Below are positions 33,179 to 44,843 of a DNA stretch of 64,000 nucleotides, piece by piece (the first letter of the stretch is position 1; each line of letters starts with the position of its first letter). The stretch is from Adiantum capillus-veneris (taxonomy: Eukaryota > Streptophyta > Polypodiopsida > Polypodiales > Pteridaceae), in the NCBI GenBank assembly GCA_014529385.2, contig CM043969.1, positions 28,600,946 through 28,664,945 on the forward strand, given 5' to 3'. The notes beneath the pieces were generated by a model that was not told the DNA's origin, made no database searches, and saw only the letters and a list, made by a program, of their open reading frames with translations. Both the position numbers and the translations under genes were made by a program.

Positions 33179-34010
33179 ACCATTTGATATTGCACCCCAG
33201 ACTCGTGCACAAACGAAAGTCCACAGGACCGCGCCAATGCCAAAGAGATCCGGTTAATGCAAGAGCAACCAACATCACTAGTAATATGTGAAAGCGAGGT
33301 CCACAATAATGTTGAGGCCTCAATGAATGCTGGCAAGCAAGTGCCCTCCATTGGAATAGGAGAAGAATTATTTTTATAAAAAGCAATATTGTAAATACGT
33401 CGGACAGTAGGGGAAAGTCATAATTATGTCGAGACGTTATGGTGCGGCATAGTCTAGCTAAGGTTCCATTAGTTGGCCGGATACTGTTCAATTGGCCAAT
33501 TTTACTATAAAAATTGAATGGTAAGTGGAAAAGTTGATCACCAAAAGCAAAGGCACATTTTTAGGAAAGTTCCCAAAAGCTTGAAGCTATCCATGGCTCA
33601 AAAACTAGCGCTACCTTCAGCTTGGGACACACTCCGAGTAGTTGGGAAGCCTATAAATTGGCATAGACATCTCGGTTTTTAGTGCCGTCTGTTGCATTTA
33701 CTACCGCAAGGTTATATGTATCTATTATACGGAGTGGTGTAAGACCTTCATCACCATTTCCATAAGCTCTTCTCTCTCGTATATGGGAAGAAGAATAAGA
33801 AGAAGAAGAAGGATATTCTCTCTCTACTTGATTACTATCTCCTCTCTCATTTCACAATGTACGCGCTCTCCGGAAGCTCTTGTGGTGAAAACCTCTACGT
33901 ATCTCTCATCACCGCTCTCTTGTGGCAAAGCAAGAATCCTTTTGATAGCTCGTAATTGATTCTAAGCACGGTGAGAAGCTCTACACTCCATAGCCATCAT
34001 TATCTCTCTC
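33179..34010. other. Unassigned sequence left of the outer Gypsy element
   Basis: No supported ORF. A TATA-like GCCTATAAATTGGC is near 33650, and pyrimidine-rich sequence with GAAGAA runs follows at about 33785-33815. The piece up to 34010 is contiguous, after removal of the outer Gypsy element and one ctctc TSD, with 56350 onward. It may therefore be the start of the long 5' LTR of the right-hand Gypsy element, but that cannot be shown without the 3' LTR. Confidence 0.35.
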
Positions 34011-34844
34011 TGTTAGCTGAAGGCTGACGGCCACACTCAACTGAAGACTGACGAAATGATAAAAGAAGGAAATCCTATGTAGTCATTCCCTGATTAAGAA
34101 AACCCGTAATTTCACTTGTAAATACTTGGGGCTTGCATAAGTTTCCAATTTTGTATATTATTTTTTCCATTAGACTAAGTAGGATTTCACTTTGGAACAT
34201 GAGGTTTTGTATTTGGAAGGTATATATACCAAATTCTAACCTTAATGAAAAAACCCTTTTGTTCATTCTATGAAATGTCTGTGAGAAGCGTATTCTCTGT
34301 ACGAAGAGAGTGAGAGCTTATCTTGATGCTACGCGCACACTGGTGGTCGGAATCAAGTACGGAGAAGTGCAACGTGTTGCCCTCGGAGAGAGCTACGCGC
34401 CAATACCCACACTGCGCGTGTGCGGCCCGGCTTCGCAAGATTGATCCGCGAGCTATTTCTAGGGATTTAGTAAGCAAACGGTGTTTGTTTTTGCATTTCA
34501 ACATATCCACGCGTTCCTATTGAGTAGAGCTACACATTAGGCACCTTAGTTTTCAGAAACGTCGACCTACAAAAACCTGTCAGACATCCTACGTGATTTT
34601 GTACTGGGTGTTTATGGGTAGGGTTTTGGGTCGCAGAGCTTAGGAAGAGTGGCCTATTGGTGTTAATAGGATATCCCTCCGTAGCATTTCGAGAACGTCT
34701 AATGGGTATTTGGATCATGGAAGGGTTGTAAAAAATCTCCTCCTGTGCACAATAGTAGGCTGTAACTTAGACATTGGGTAGAGACCTCTGTAGGAAGTAG
34801 TCAATAGTCGGTTGGTGTAGGTTGACACCCTATGCTTGCTTCCA
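34011..34844 (+). repeat. 5' LTR of outer Gypsy element, truncated
   Basis: This aligns with 55416-56255 at roughly 95%. Homology stops after CTTGCTTCCA; a partial duplicate of the preceding GTAGGAAGTAGTCAATNGTC segment follows. The terminal ~100 bp and the primer site are missing. Confidence 0.85.
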
Positions 34845-35369
34845 CTGTAGGAAGTAGTCAATTGTCGGTTGAGTGTTTTATGACTCCTCTGAGCATCTGG
34901 AATTAAGTAACGATGCAGATAATGAGTGTTCAGACATCTCAAGCGAGAGTAGGAAACAACCCCAGATATCAAGTTTTATGATTTTGCAAATCAACACCCT
35001 AGACGCCAGGAACGCTATGGAAAAAAAAGAGCAGAAAACAAGATTAGAGAAAACCCGATGCCTAGGATAAAAGACAAAACGCACTATCTAATGCTAGTCA
35101 AGGCAGAGGATTGTGTAAAAGATAAAATATCAGGGAGATTCTCAAGAGTTCGAGGGATAAGGACACATGAGGACATAAAACAAGCACGGAAAACTAAAAC
35201 GGAAACAAATTCAAGAAAAGATCAACAATCAAAACGTGGAAAGATAAAAGATCCAGAGTGGACCAAAATAGAGCATAAAAAGAAATACCAAGAACTTAAA
35301 CTGACGTTATGAGAGGTATGAACTACTGAGGTAGAAAGTGAAGGTAAGGAGGATTCAGAAAAAGAAAAC

Positions 35370-36926
35370 ATGGATGTACCGTCCCACTATAAAAAATTTA
35401 CCATCCAAGACAGAAAAATCATAATGACAGCACCAATAAGGGAAAGAATAAACCAGGAATCTTACGATGGGCCAGAAAATGCAAAACGAATTGACCTCGC
35501 TGCGCCAGGCGAAGAGCCTCAGCCTGTCTATATAGCAACTGATTTAGGGCCTGAAGAAGAAGAAATGCTAACACAGCTTCTCAAGAAGTATAAAGATGTG
35601 TTTGCATGGTCTTACAAAGACCTCAAGGGAGTTGATCCATCGATATGCCAACATACAATTCCGTTAAAATCAGATGCCAAACCAAGCAAACAACGTCCTT
35701 ACACATAATATGACACATTCACTAAACCAATCAAAGAAGAGATTGACAAGCTGAAGGATGCCGAATTCATCTATGAAATTGAGCATACAGATTGGGTGTC
35801 ACCCATTGTGGTTGTCCCCAATAAGAATGGAAAGTTGTGTGTGTGTGTGAACCTTAAAAAGGTAAACGCAGCAACAATAAGGGATAATTATCCCTTGCCA
35901 ATCACAGAACATGTGCTTGAGAGGGTAGCGAGAAAACAGGCTTATTCATTTCTGGATGGGTTTTCGGGGTACAACCAATTGGAAATTGCAATAGAGGATC
36001 AACACAAAACCGCATTTGCCACAGAATGGGGAATATATGCATATAGAGTTATGTCTTTGGCCTAACCAATGTCCCAGCCACCTTCCAAAGGTTAATGACT
36101 CATGCATTCAAAGAATGCCTAAGAATATTCTTAGAAATATATATGGATGATCTCTGTGTCCACTCTCTTATTTGATAAGAACACATTGACCATTTGCAAA
36201 AGGTATTTAAGAAGTGCAGAACATATCGAATCTGTCTCAACTCGGAAAAGTGCATTTTTATGGTAAGACAAGGCCGCATCTTAGGACATATTGTCTCAAG
36301 AAATGGCATAACCATTTACCTAGACAATATTAGAGTCATAGCAGACTTGCCCAGGCCTACTAATGCCAAACAAGTACAATCTTTCATGGGACACTGCGGA
36401 CATTATCGAAGATTCATATATATATATATTCGGTCATCGCACGACCACTACCTTAATAGTCAATTTCGACTGGACTGAGGAGTGTGAAACTTCATTCAAA
36501 AAGCTTAAGGAAACCCTTGTATCAACACATGTACTTAAAGCACCAGATTGGGAAAAGATATTCCATGTTCACATTGATGCCTCTACATACGAAATTGGGA
36601 GTATTCTGGCTCAACCTGGAGATGGAATAATGGATTTACCAGTTTGTTATGCGAGCCGATAGCTAAATGGTACAGAAATGAACTATATCACCACTGAAAG
36701 AGAGGGATTAGGAATGATATATGCTGTAAAAAAATTTCGGCAATATCTCCTTGCAAACAAATTTGTGTTCTTCACTGATCACCAAGCTCTTCTGTATCTA
36801 GTAAATAAACCATGCAATACTGGGAGAATTGTACGTTGGTTTATTATATTGCTAGAGTTTGACTTCACAGTGGTAGTAAAAAAAGGTAAAACACATCTAC
36901 GAGTGGATCATCTTTCAAGGCTATAA
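35370..36926 (+). pseudogene. Outer Gypsy RT and RNase H
   Basis: RT leader: DVFAWSYKDLKGVDPSICQH. Core: WVSPIVVVPNKNGKLCVCVN, SFLDGFSGYNQLEIA, YAYRVMSL and the catalytic YMDDL at about 36139-36153. RNase H: FDWTEECETSFKKLKETL, HIDASTYEIGSILAQ, and YAVKKFRQYLLANKFVFFTD with VDHLSRL at the end. Damage: TAA at 35706, a frame change after YRVMSL near 36060, a stop after the YMDD region and a shift near 36400, where an AT-repeat lies. The sequence between 34845 and 35369 is Lys/Glu-rich with no protease or zinc knuckle recognised. Confidence 0.88.
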
Positions 36927-37704
36927 AACGGGGAAGCTCCTGAAGGAGTCGATGATGACATACCTGATGCTTATCTTTTCAATATTGAAATGATACCCAA
37001 ATGGTCTCAGAAACTTGTTAGCATTCTTTCATTTGGAGATAGATTTGATAAAAAAGAAGAGGGATCCAAACAACAAACATTTCAACAAACGAAAAACTTT
37101 CAATTGATTGCGGGATGACTATACCATCTAAGCTTGGACAAAATTCTACGATTATGCATAAATCTAGAGGAATTCGAGTGTTATCTTGAGGAAGCACACA
37201 TCCAAGACTGTGCATTTCATTGTTCAACAATGAAAACACACCAAAGATTAAAATACTTAGCAGTATATTGGCCAACTTTGTATGCTGACACACATGGTTA
37301 TGTTAACAAATGTATTATATGTAGTGCCAAACGACCGGTGGATCACGCGACATTGTTTTAGGTAACCATTGCACTTACATGGAGTCAATATATCATTGAT
37401 TTCTTAACAACAAGGACATTTCCTGAAAACATAACAAAAGCACGACAAAGGGATATAGATTTGGAGGCTCAAGACTTTAATTTAATTGAAAATCAACTCT
37501 ATAAGCGAGGAAAGGACAATCAACTTAGAATCTGTGCAAGTGAAAGTGAATACCTGCTAATTCTAGAACACGCACATGAAGGAATAAGTGGAGGCCATTT
37601 TTCAGGCAATAAGATCGACGGTAAAAATTGTCTTAACTACGGGGATATAGTGGCCTACATTGCACATGGATGTTGAGGAATTTGTAAAGCGTTGTGACTC
37701 ATGT
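36927..37704 (+). pseudogene. Outer Gypsy integrase, N-terminal zinc-binding part
   Basis: This includes LIENQLYKRGKDNQLRIC, LEHAHEGISGGHFSGNK and CDSC, giving an HHCC-like integrase zinc finger, broken by stops. The last codons CDSC are cut by the Tat-like element; QRTKMR follows at 46846. Confidence 0.8.
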
Positions 37705-37815
37705 TGACAAAGGAAATTTGGAATGGCGGCCTCTACACCAAAACAAACTCCATTGCGCCACAAGGGAAATGAGATGAGGGCACCACCTAGTCTTGGAAGC
37801 GTGGACTAGGACCGC

Positions 37816-37891
<76 letters not shown>

Positions 37892-39170
37892 ACTATGAAT
37901 GAAGCATTAACCGTAGTGTGTGTACAAAGAATGGATGACTTCAAACACTCCCAACACAAATAGCATATAGATTACCAAACAATCACTCAAGGATTAGCCA
38001 AGATCACATCAAGCACTCTCACACACATATAAAACATTTCTCTTAATTAACATAAGTAAGAGGAGGAGAGGTTACTAGCATGAAACAATTTGCACTCTAG
38101 GATATGCAAGAATAGAGTGAAGGAATGAGCTTATGGGCTCATGGTGAGTGATACAAAGGCTCAATGGGGCTGAGGGAGGCTTGAAATTACAAAGGGGAAG
38201 GCCTCTTTATATAGGAAAGAGAGTGATTCGGAGTGAGGTTAAGATCCAAGTGTAATTTGTACAAATGAAGCTTGATTAGGGACATTTAACCAATGAAGAA
38301 GCTCCTTCCAAGTGATTTGTTGACCAATTAGCTCCATCATCACTTGTGTTGTCTTCACTCCTTCCTCCATAGCATGAGTCCAAGAGCTTCCTTATTTTAA
38401 AATGTAAAGAATCTACATAAAATCAATACATATCTAGTAATAATAGGAAGGGGTTGAATGAGAACTTATGAATTACAACAAGATTAAGCATGACTTGAGA
38501 GGTGATTAGAAGAGGAACTTTGATGGGTTTTTGAGCTTGAGAGAGAGGAGGAAGGAGAGGAGGGTGAGAAGACTAATGGCTGATTTTAGAGAAGGTTTCA
38601 ATGTGGAAAAGGAAAGGGTGTGTGTGTGTAAAGGTAGAGGGGGTGGTCTCCACCACAGTTGAAAAAACTGGCGTCCACCATTTTGGCCATATCTCCTAGA
38701 CCGTAGATGCAAAAATTATAAAAAAAATATGGCCAGAATCTCCAGCTCATCAGCTACAACTTTGATGAAGACAACTTTTCTTGGATCGGAGTGGAAGTAT
38801 TTTTTAAAAATTCAGCAAAATCATGTGTATGGTTTCTTCCTTTACCAAGTCTTCCACTTGGGTCCCATTTGTTTGAATCATCATATGGCTCCAAAGCCAT
38901 GATGATATGATCCACTCATGACCCTTGAATCATGGGTGCATGGCTCCACAACCACATCATATCTTTTCTTTTCACATTTACATATTTTCCCTTCCCTTTA
39001 CCACTAGGTTCTCCCTCTACCTTTCACCTTCGGTGAACTAGTCAAGAAAAAATCATTTTTTTTTAATTTTTCCAAGAGGTTGTTCTCACTCTTTCTTTTA
39101 TTGTAAACCTCTAGAAGCAAGGAAAACCAACAAAATATGATAAACAAAAATTTGTGATAGGCTTGGATCA
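37705..39170 (-). repeat. 3' LTR of Tat-like element
   Basis: This is a 1466-bp LTR. It contains (AG)n at 37821-37888, about 34 units, against about 22 in the other LTR, which accounts for nearly all of the length difference. About eleven other differences were noticed. Confidence 0.93.
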
Positions 39171-39211
39171 TAGCCCCCCCAAACCTGGCTAGGGGTATTT
39201 ATGCCTCTAGC

Positions 39212-42200
39212 CTACTTTCTTTGATCTTGAGCTGACCTTATCCTGATGTGATAAGGCTTTAGACGCCATCCATTTGTCCTGGTCTTGTGCACTTTACCAT
39301 CAATGTCTTGAAGTCTGTAAGAGCGATTTTTGAACTTTTTGGTGACCAAGAACGGGCCTTCCCATCGGAAAAGAAACTTTCCATCCTTACGAGTGTCGAA
39401 GCGATTGTCATATCGAAGCACCAGAGATCCCTTTTTGATGTCTTTGGATGCTAGCTTTTTGTTGAACTTTTCTCTGCGCTTCTCTGCTTCTTGAGAATAG
39501 TGGTTGATGGCTTCTTCACGATCCAATTGCAGCCTCTCAAGATCCATGATCCTTTGATGTACTTTCTCCTTTTGAGAGCCTACCTGGCTACCCAATATTC
39601 GAAGACTTGTTAACTTCACTTCAATGGGCAAAAGCGCCTCCTTTCCATAAACCAAATGAAAGGGTGTGTACCCTAATGTGGTTTTGAAGGAGGTTCTATA
39701 GGCCCATAGAGCTCCATTCAGGTGTTTATCCCAATCTTGGCGCCTGCCATGTACCTGTTTGGTGAGAATTTTGCAAATGATTCCATTTACTTTTTCCACC
39801 AAACCATTGCACTGAGGGTAGTAAGGAGTAGAGTGTTGATGCTGAATATTTAGCTTCTTCATGAGTTCTCCTACCAAGTCTGCTCTAAACCCTGGTCCTC
39901 TATCAGATAGTATCTCAAGAGGGGTGCCAAACCGGCAACAGATGTGGTCAAAGATGAACTGACTCACATCCTTAGCAGTAATTCTATTGGTCGGCATAGC
40001 CTCAGCCCATCTAGTCATGTAGTCTACTCCCATGATGATGTACTCTTTACCTGACTGAGTGCGTGGTAGAGGCCCTATGGCATCAATTCCCCACTTCTCA
40101 AAGGGCCCATATACCTTTATTGGGTTCTGAGGTTGAGCTATGAGCCGTCGTGGTCCTGCTTTCTGACATTCATCACATGTTTGACACCAGTATTTGACAT
40201 CACGATGAAGACTTGGCCAAGTAAACCCAGCTTGTAGAACCTTTCTACTAGTGACGTCGTGTGCAAAGTGTCCTCCGCACATATCATCGTGACAAGCTTT
40301 TAAAATCTCTTCAATTTCACTCTTCAAATGAACTCTCCTAAGCACACCATCCTTACTAAGACAATACAAGTCATCATTTACTATGCGATACCTGGTAGCC
40401 TTCCTAGCTAACCATCGCCTTTCCCCTGCATTCAAGTGTTTAGGAGCCTCTCCTTGCTCCAGAATGTGCATAATATCTTCCAAGTCCTCCTTGCCTTGCT
40501 GAAGTGGAAGTTTGATGGCCACTGCTCCCACTATTGACTCATTTAACTTTGATGATGCTAGGTGGTCTGCATCCTTGTTCTGGTCTCTTGGCACATGATG
40601 TACTTGTGCCTCCCTAAATCTCCTCATAAGAGCTTTTGCTTCTCTCATTTTAGTAGAGAGACGGGCATTTTTGCAAGCCCATGTACCTTGCATTTGCCTT
40701 ACCAAAAGCATGGAGTCACCAAAAGCGTTTAATCTCTTAATTGAATTATCGAGGCACCAAAAAAGGCCATGAATTAGAGCATGATATTCTGCTTCATTGT
40801 TGGAGTGGACATCTTCTAGAGTGATCCCTTCACCATGGATCCTCTCTCCCAATGGGGATAAGACCACGATGCCTGCAGCTGCCTTATCCTTGGTTCTCTT
40901 GTATGCTCCATCAAAGTAGAGGCTATAAGCATTGACCAAAACCTCTAGAGCTGGAGGTGGTGGAAGTTCCTTTCTCTTCAAATGGAAAACTTTTTCATAG
41001 CACTTGTTTGTTAAAATGTCGGCTAAGCATGCTCGAGTTGTTCTTTCAACCTGTATTGTATAATCAAACTCTTGAAGTCGCACCACCCACTTTGCTATTT
41101 TGTCAGAGATTTCCATATGTTGTAGTGCATAGGGAAACATATCCTCCATAGTGATAATTACAAACCTCTTCGGCAGCAAGTATGGCCGAAATTTGGTTGC
41201 CGCAAACATGAGAGCTAACACTAGCTGTTCCATCAGGGTGTAGGCCTTCTCTGTGTTTTCCATGAGGCGGCTAGCAAAATACACAGGCCTCATAAAGGAG
41301 GTTTTTGGATCTTTTTGTAGGAGGGCAGCACCAATGGCTTCTTCTCCCACACTAGGGTTTACAAAGAATGTTTCTTCCCAACAAGGTTGGAGGATTATAG
41401 GGAGTGACCCTAACATTTTTTTAATCTCTCTAAAATGCCCTTCACTTTCTTCACTCCAAACAAGCGTCTCTTGACGAGTCAGCTGTTGTAGAGGAAATAT
41501 CACTTGGGAGAGTAAGTGTATGAATCTACTCAAATATCTTAGCTTTTGCAAGAAGGAGATTAATTGTTTGATGGAAGTTGGGGAAGGTAGATTTAGCAAT
41601 GTTTCTATCTTTTCAGGATCTACCTCGATTCCATCAATGGACACTACATGCCCTAATAGTGTAACCTTGCTTTCCCCAATGTGACATTTGTCCTTGTTTA
41701 GTTGTCCACCCAGCTTAGCTAAACGAGTAAATCCTTCATCAATCTTGCCGAGATGCATACTTTTGGAGCTGTAAATACAAAAGTCATCTATGAAAACCCT
41801 TATGGACTTACCAAAGTAAGGTTGGAAGACCATGTTCATGAATCGTTGGAAGGTGGCTGGAGCGTTGGTGAGACCAAAAGGCATGACTCGAAATGCAAAA
41901 CATCCCCATGGTGTGATGAAAGTAGTCTTTTTCTGGTCCTCCTCTGCAATGCGTATTTGAAAGTAGCCAGAGTAGCCATCACACACTGTGTATCTCTCAT
42001 GGCCTGCTACTTCATTTAGAATCTCATCTTGAAATGGGAGAGGGAAGTGGTCCCTCTTTGTTGCAGCATTTAGTGGCTTGTAATCCACGCACACTCGCCA
42101 TTTACCATTCTTCTTTGGCCTCACCACTATTGGGGAGACCCATTCTGAATCTTCCACTGGGTATATGAATCCTGCTTCTAAGAGTCTCTTCACCTCAGAC

Positions 42201-43063
42201 AAGAGTGCATTTTGTTGCACAACTCCTAATCTTCTTAGTTTTTGTACTACTGGCTTGCTCCCTTCTTTTAGATGGATATGATGCTTCACTGCAGTGACAC
42301 CTGTAATGTGAGTGTAATCAGAAATAAACAATGATGCATGCTTCTTGAGAACATTTACATAACCCTCCTTTTCTTCTTCCTTTATATCCTTGGATAACAT
42401 CTCCTCTAGGCTGGCATCCCACACATTCTCCATTTGGATCCTTGGGTTGTCTTCTGATGAGGTAGTTTCCTTTATGGTGACGCCCATGACTTCGAGAGTG
42501 CTATCACTCTCTTCACTTGAACTCTCTTCCTCGTCCATGGATGAGGAGCATCCACTTGAGCTCCACTCATCAGCTGACGTCTCTAGTTCAAGGTTCTCTT
42601 GTCGCCCATTCTTTAGGTTATAAACCACCTTCCGACTATGGCCACCCATGCGAGGCCTCAACTCCAAGTCTCCTGTTGCCCAATCTTGCCTAGCTCCTAT
42701 ACCCATGAGCCAAGGTCTTCCTAAAATAAGGGGGTATCCTTCTCCCTTTACTGGCATCACATAAGCATCAACCTCTGTAGTGATTCCAAAAACAGAAACT
42801 CTCAAAGCTTTCACTACACCCACACAAGTGACAGAGACATTATTGGCCATTTTTGCCCTAAAGTTTGATGATTCCATTCCCTCTAAACCCAATTGATGCA
42901 TTAGCTTTTCTGTCATGACACAAACCTCTGCTCCACTGTCAATGTAAGTTTTTGGAATCCGTTGTCCCTTGATTTGAGCCTCCACCAAAGGCACTATATC
43001 CTTGAGACCATATGCTTTGATTACACTTACTAGCTTACTTCGCTTTGCCCTCGTGCTCACCAT
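39212..43063 (-). CDS. Tat-like element pol polyprotein (PR-RT-RH-aRH-IN)
   Basis: This is an uninterrupted 1283-codon frame starting at ATG 43061-43063. Domains in order (approximate residues): retropepsin with YIDSGAEVCVM (about 40) and ILGRPWL (about 112); RT with VSPIVVRPKKNGKWRVCVDY, MPFGLTNAPATFQR and FIDDF (about 310-430); first RNase H (about 530-690), its active site partly degraded; a second, archaeal-type RNase H with YFDGAYK, SNNEAEYHALIHGL and HHVPRDQNKDADHLA (about 730-860); integrase zinc finger HDD..CGGHF..CQTCDECQ; integrase core with GIDAIGP, LSDRGPGF and YPQCNGLVEKVNG; and a C-terminal GPF-like tail. It is the best-preserved retroelement protein in the window and may be functional. 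Confidence 0.93.
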   Translation of the reverse strand: MVSTRAKRSKLVSVIKAYGLKDIVPLVEAQIKGQRIPKTYIDSGAEVCVMTEKLMHQLGLEGMESSNFRAKMANNVSVTCVGVVKALRVSVFGITTEVDAYVMPVKGEGYPLILGRPWLMGIGARQDWATGDLELRPRMGGHSRKVVYNLKNGRQENLELETSADEWSSSGCSSSMDEEESSSEESDSTLEVMGVTIKETTSSEDNPRIQMENVWDASLEEMLSKDIKEEEKEGYVNVLKKHASLFISDYTHITGVTAVKHHIHLKEGSKPVVQKLRRLGVVQQNALLSEVKRLLEAGFIYPVEDSEWVSPIVVRPKKNGKWRVCVDYKPLNAATKRDHFPLPFQDEILNEVAGHERYTVCDGYSGYFQIRIAEEDQKKTTFITPWGCFAFRVMPFGLTNAPATFQRFMNMVFQPYFGKSIRVFIDDFCIYSSKSMHLGKIDEGFTRLAKLGGQLNKDKCHIGESKVTLLGHVVSIDGIEVDPEKIETLLNLPSPTSIKQLISFLQKLRYLSRFIHLLSQVIFPLQQLTRQETLVWSEESEGHFREIKKMLGSLPIILQPCWEETFFVNPSVGEEAIGAALLQKDPKTSFMRPVYFASRLMENTEKAYTLMEQLVLALMFAATKFRPYLLPKRFVIITMEDMFPYALQHMEISDKIAKWVVRLQEFDYTIQVERTTRACLADILTNKCYEKVFHLKRKELPPPPALEVLVNAYSLYFDGAYKRTKDKAAAGIVVLSPLGERIHGEGITLEDVHSNNEAEYHALIHGLFWCLDNSIKRLNAFGDSMLLVRQMQGTWACKNARLSTKMREAKALMRRFREAQVHHVPRDQNKDADHLASSKLNESIVGAVAIKLPLQQGKEDLEDIMHILEQGEAPKHLNAGERRWLARKATRYRIVNDDLYCLSKDGVLRRVHLKSEIEEILKACHDDMCGGHFAHDVTSRKVLQAGFTWPSLHRDVKYWCQTCDECQKAGPRRLIAQPQNPIKVYGPFEKWGIDAIGPLPRTQSGKEYIIMGVDYMTRWAEAMPTNRITAKDVSQFIFDHICCRFGTPLEILSDRGPGFRADLVGELMKKLNIQHQHSTPYYPQCNGLVEKVNGIICKILTKQVHGRRQDWDKHLNGALWAYRTSFKTTLGYTPFHLVYGKEALLPIEVKLTSLRILGSQVGSQKEKVHQRIMDLERLQLDREEAINHYSQEAEKRREKFNKKLASKDIKKGSLVLRYDNRFDTRKDGKFLFRWEGPFLVTKKFKNRSYRLQDIDGKVHKTRTNGWRLKPYHIRIRSAQDQRK

Positions 43064-43066
43064 TTT

Positions 43067-43699
43067 TTACCATTTTCGTCGAAGCTTTGGGAAGATATGA
43101 AGTAGTTGTGGCCAAGTAATCTTTGGTCCTTGAGAACTCACATCAGCTGTCAAGTCATAAGGTTGTGTCCGAGATCCCATAGGGAAATCAGAGATGTCAA
43201 TTTGAGACCTAGTACGGGTCTTTCTCTTCTTGGCTTCATCTTTAGTTGCCCGAGATGTACTTGCATCCTTGCTTGTTTCTTTACCTACTTCATCTTGGAC
43301 ACGCACACGTTTGATAGGCATTGTAGCCACTTCATCTATCTTCATCTTCCCTTTAGCTATTTCTTCCTGGTTGCTTCTGCCCTTGAGGACCTCCTCCATC
43401 CTTATGATGCTCACATTTGGTTGAGTAGCAGGGGCTTGAGCTTGAGCACGAGGTGGCTGCAAAATTTGAGGTTGCGGTTGCTCTTGTGCTTGAGCTCTAG
43501 CACGGGGTGGACTTACTTGTTGTCGAGGACCTCTGATAGGGTAGTCATATCTTCTGGGATGAGGGCAATTATACATGCCGTGGCCAATTTCCCCACAATT
43601 GTAACACAACATTTCCCTTGCTTGACGTCGCATTGGTGGCCGATTCCCACCATTTCCCTCAATAGGCCTTCTTGCACCCTGCACAAGATTTACTCTCAA
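43067..43699 (-). CDS. Tat-like element gag, nucleocapsid part
   Basis: This open frame contains one zinc knuckle, CYNCGEIGHGMYNC, then a Pro/Gln/Arg-rich stretch and a Lys-rich stretch. It is in the same frame as pol, separated from it by a single TAA two codons before the pol ATG. It is one base out of frame with the capsid ORF upstream, although the protein sequence would run on naturally. Either a 1-nt indel or an unusual expression signal explains this. The real N terminus is therefore the capsid ORF, not the first Met here. Confidence 0.85.
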   Translation of the reverse strand: MRVNLVQGARRPIEGNGGNRPPMRRQAREMLCYNCGEIGHGMYNCPHPRRYDYPIRGPRQQVSPPRARAQAQEQPQPQILQPPRAQAQAPATQPNVSIIRMEEVLKGRSNQEEIAKGKMKIDEVATMPIKRVRVQDEVGKETSKDASTSRATKDEAKKRKTRTRSQIDISDFPMGSRTQPYDLTADVSSQGPKITWPQLLHIFPKLRRKW

Positions 43700-43704
43700 C
43701 CCCT

Positions 43705-44355
43705 CTAGCTGGTTGTGAGATTGTTTATTTGTTGGAGCATATCTTCTTGTTGACCTCTATTGAGGTCTGGTGCATTAGGCACATTTGGAGGTATGTGAGA
43801 AGCTTCCATAGTTGTGATATTGCCTCCCAAAGCTAGCTGACTAGCTTGGGCTTGATAGAGAATCTTTCTATTCTTTTCCCTAGCAATTCTTAAGGCATCT
43901 TCAAAAGCATTTGGAAATTTTCTCTTTACCTTCTCCCTTAGCAAGGGGTACAAACCTGAGATAAATCGATCCTTTTGGAGGCAATTGGGAGCTCGCTCAC
44001 CAGGGTTTAGTGAGTCTGACCATTGGCCCCAAAGTTTCAGAAAACCTTCCTCATAGGTTGCATAACCATGAGGGTCAACTTGATGAAGGGACAGAAGCCG
44101 TTGCCATAGTTCTTCTGCCGAATTGGCTCGTTGAAATCTTCGTAGGAAAGCCACCTTCAATCCCTCCCAATCAATTCTTTGGGTTGGATCTAGAGCCTGG
44201 AACCATACCCTAGCTTCTTCTTTGAGCACCAAAGGAAAAGCTCTCAATTTCAATGCTTCGTCATCCCTCCCGGAGACAAGAAAAGCCATCTCCAAGTTAT
44301 CCAAAAAATCCCCAGCATTTTCCCCACTACGCCCAAAAAAATTTGGGAAAGCCAT
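43705..44355 (-). CDS. Tat-like element gag, capsid part
   Basis: I choose ATG 44353-44355 (MAFPNFFGRSGENAGDFLDN). The retrotransposon gag domain is visible: DNLEMAFLVSG, LVLKEEARVWFQAL, WEGLKVAFLRRFQ and a KFPNAFEDALRIARE helix. It ends at a TAG just where the nucleocapsid frame takes over in -1. A TTG-initiated extension upstream overlaps the small ORF and is not needed. Confidence 0.88.
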   Translation of the reverse strand: MAFPNFFGRSGENAGDFLDNLEMAFLVSGRDDEALKLRAFPLVLKEEARVWFQALDPTQRIDWEGLKVAFLRRFQRANSAEELWQRLLSLHQVDPHGYATYEEGFLKLWGQWSDSLNPGERAPNCLQKDRFISGLYPLLREKVKRKFPNAFEDALRIAREKNRKILYQAQASQLALGGNITTMEASHIPPNVPNAPDLNRGQQEDMLQQINNLTTS

Positions 44356-44378
44356 CGTAAAAGTGGGTTGCCTTCCTC

Positions 44379-44591
44379 TCAATACAGCACAAAGATGAAA
44401 ACGTCTAGGCCCAAATCATATCTTATTAAGGGTAGAATAAATGGATTGATAGATGCATTAATCTCAGCTAGACGACGAGGGCCTAGTAAGTCCCTTATGA
44501 TGTTTTGGAACCTAAGCTTTGTGCTAGCTATTATATGCACAGTTTGTCTAGCAAGAGGTTGGAAAGGTCCATATAAATCCCTATGATTCAT
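44379..44591 (-). CDS. Small ORF B upstream of gag (paralogue of small ORF A)
   Basis: This is 70 codons from ATG 44591. It is alignable with the next ORF upstream (44601-44810): both start MN, share FQ, a GxxRLxEI core and a hydrophobic DVxIFxL tail. No known domain was recognised. It lies directly before gag, in frame with small ORF A and ORF1. Confidence 0.5.
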   Translation of the reverse strand: MNHRDLYGPFQPLARQTVHIIASTKLRFQNIIRDLLGPRRLAEINASINPFILPLIRYDLGLDVFIFVLY

Positions 44592-44600
44592 GGAGTATGC

Positions 44601-44810
44601 TTAAAGCAAGATGAAGATGTGAACATCAAAAGATACATTATACTCCAAAATAGGAAATATTATAGGGTCAGGGGACAGCAATATCTCTCTCAACCTCTCA
44701 GCTCCAAAATAGAAGACCAATCTTTGTTGGAAAAAAATCTTTCTATCAATGCGCACATTCACCCTAATATTCTGAACTGATTGAAAGTTGTAGAAAATGG
44801 GATTATTCAT
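44601..44810 (-). CDS. Small ORF A upstream of gag
   Basis: This is 69 codons from ATG 44810. It is paralogous to 44379-44591; the two starts are 219 nt apart, which indicates a tandem duplication. Function unknown. It could be a pair of short proteins or a decayed duplicate of an ORF1 tail. Confidence 0.5.
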   Translation of the reverse strand: MNNPIFYNFQSVQNIRVNVRIDRKIFFQQRLVFYFGAERLREILLSPDPIIFPILEYNVSFDVHIFILL

Positions 44811-44843
44811 TGGTGCATTAATTACAAACTTCCATGAAGCACT

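Noticed and set aside
40957-43708. Plus-strand ORFs opposite the Tat-like gag-pol
   Set aside because: Antisense shadows of a well-supported 1283-codon pol and gag.
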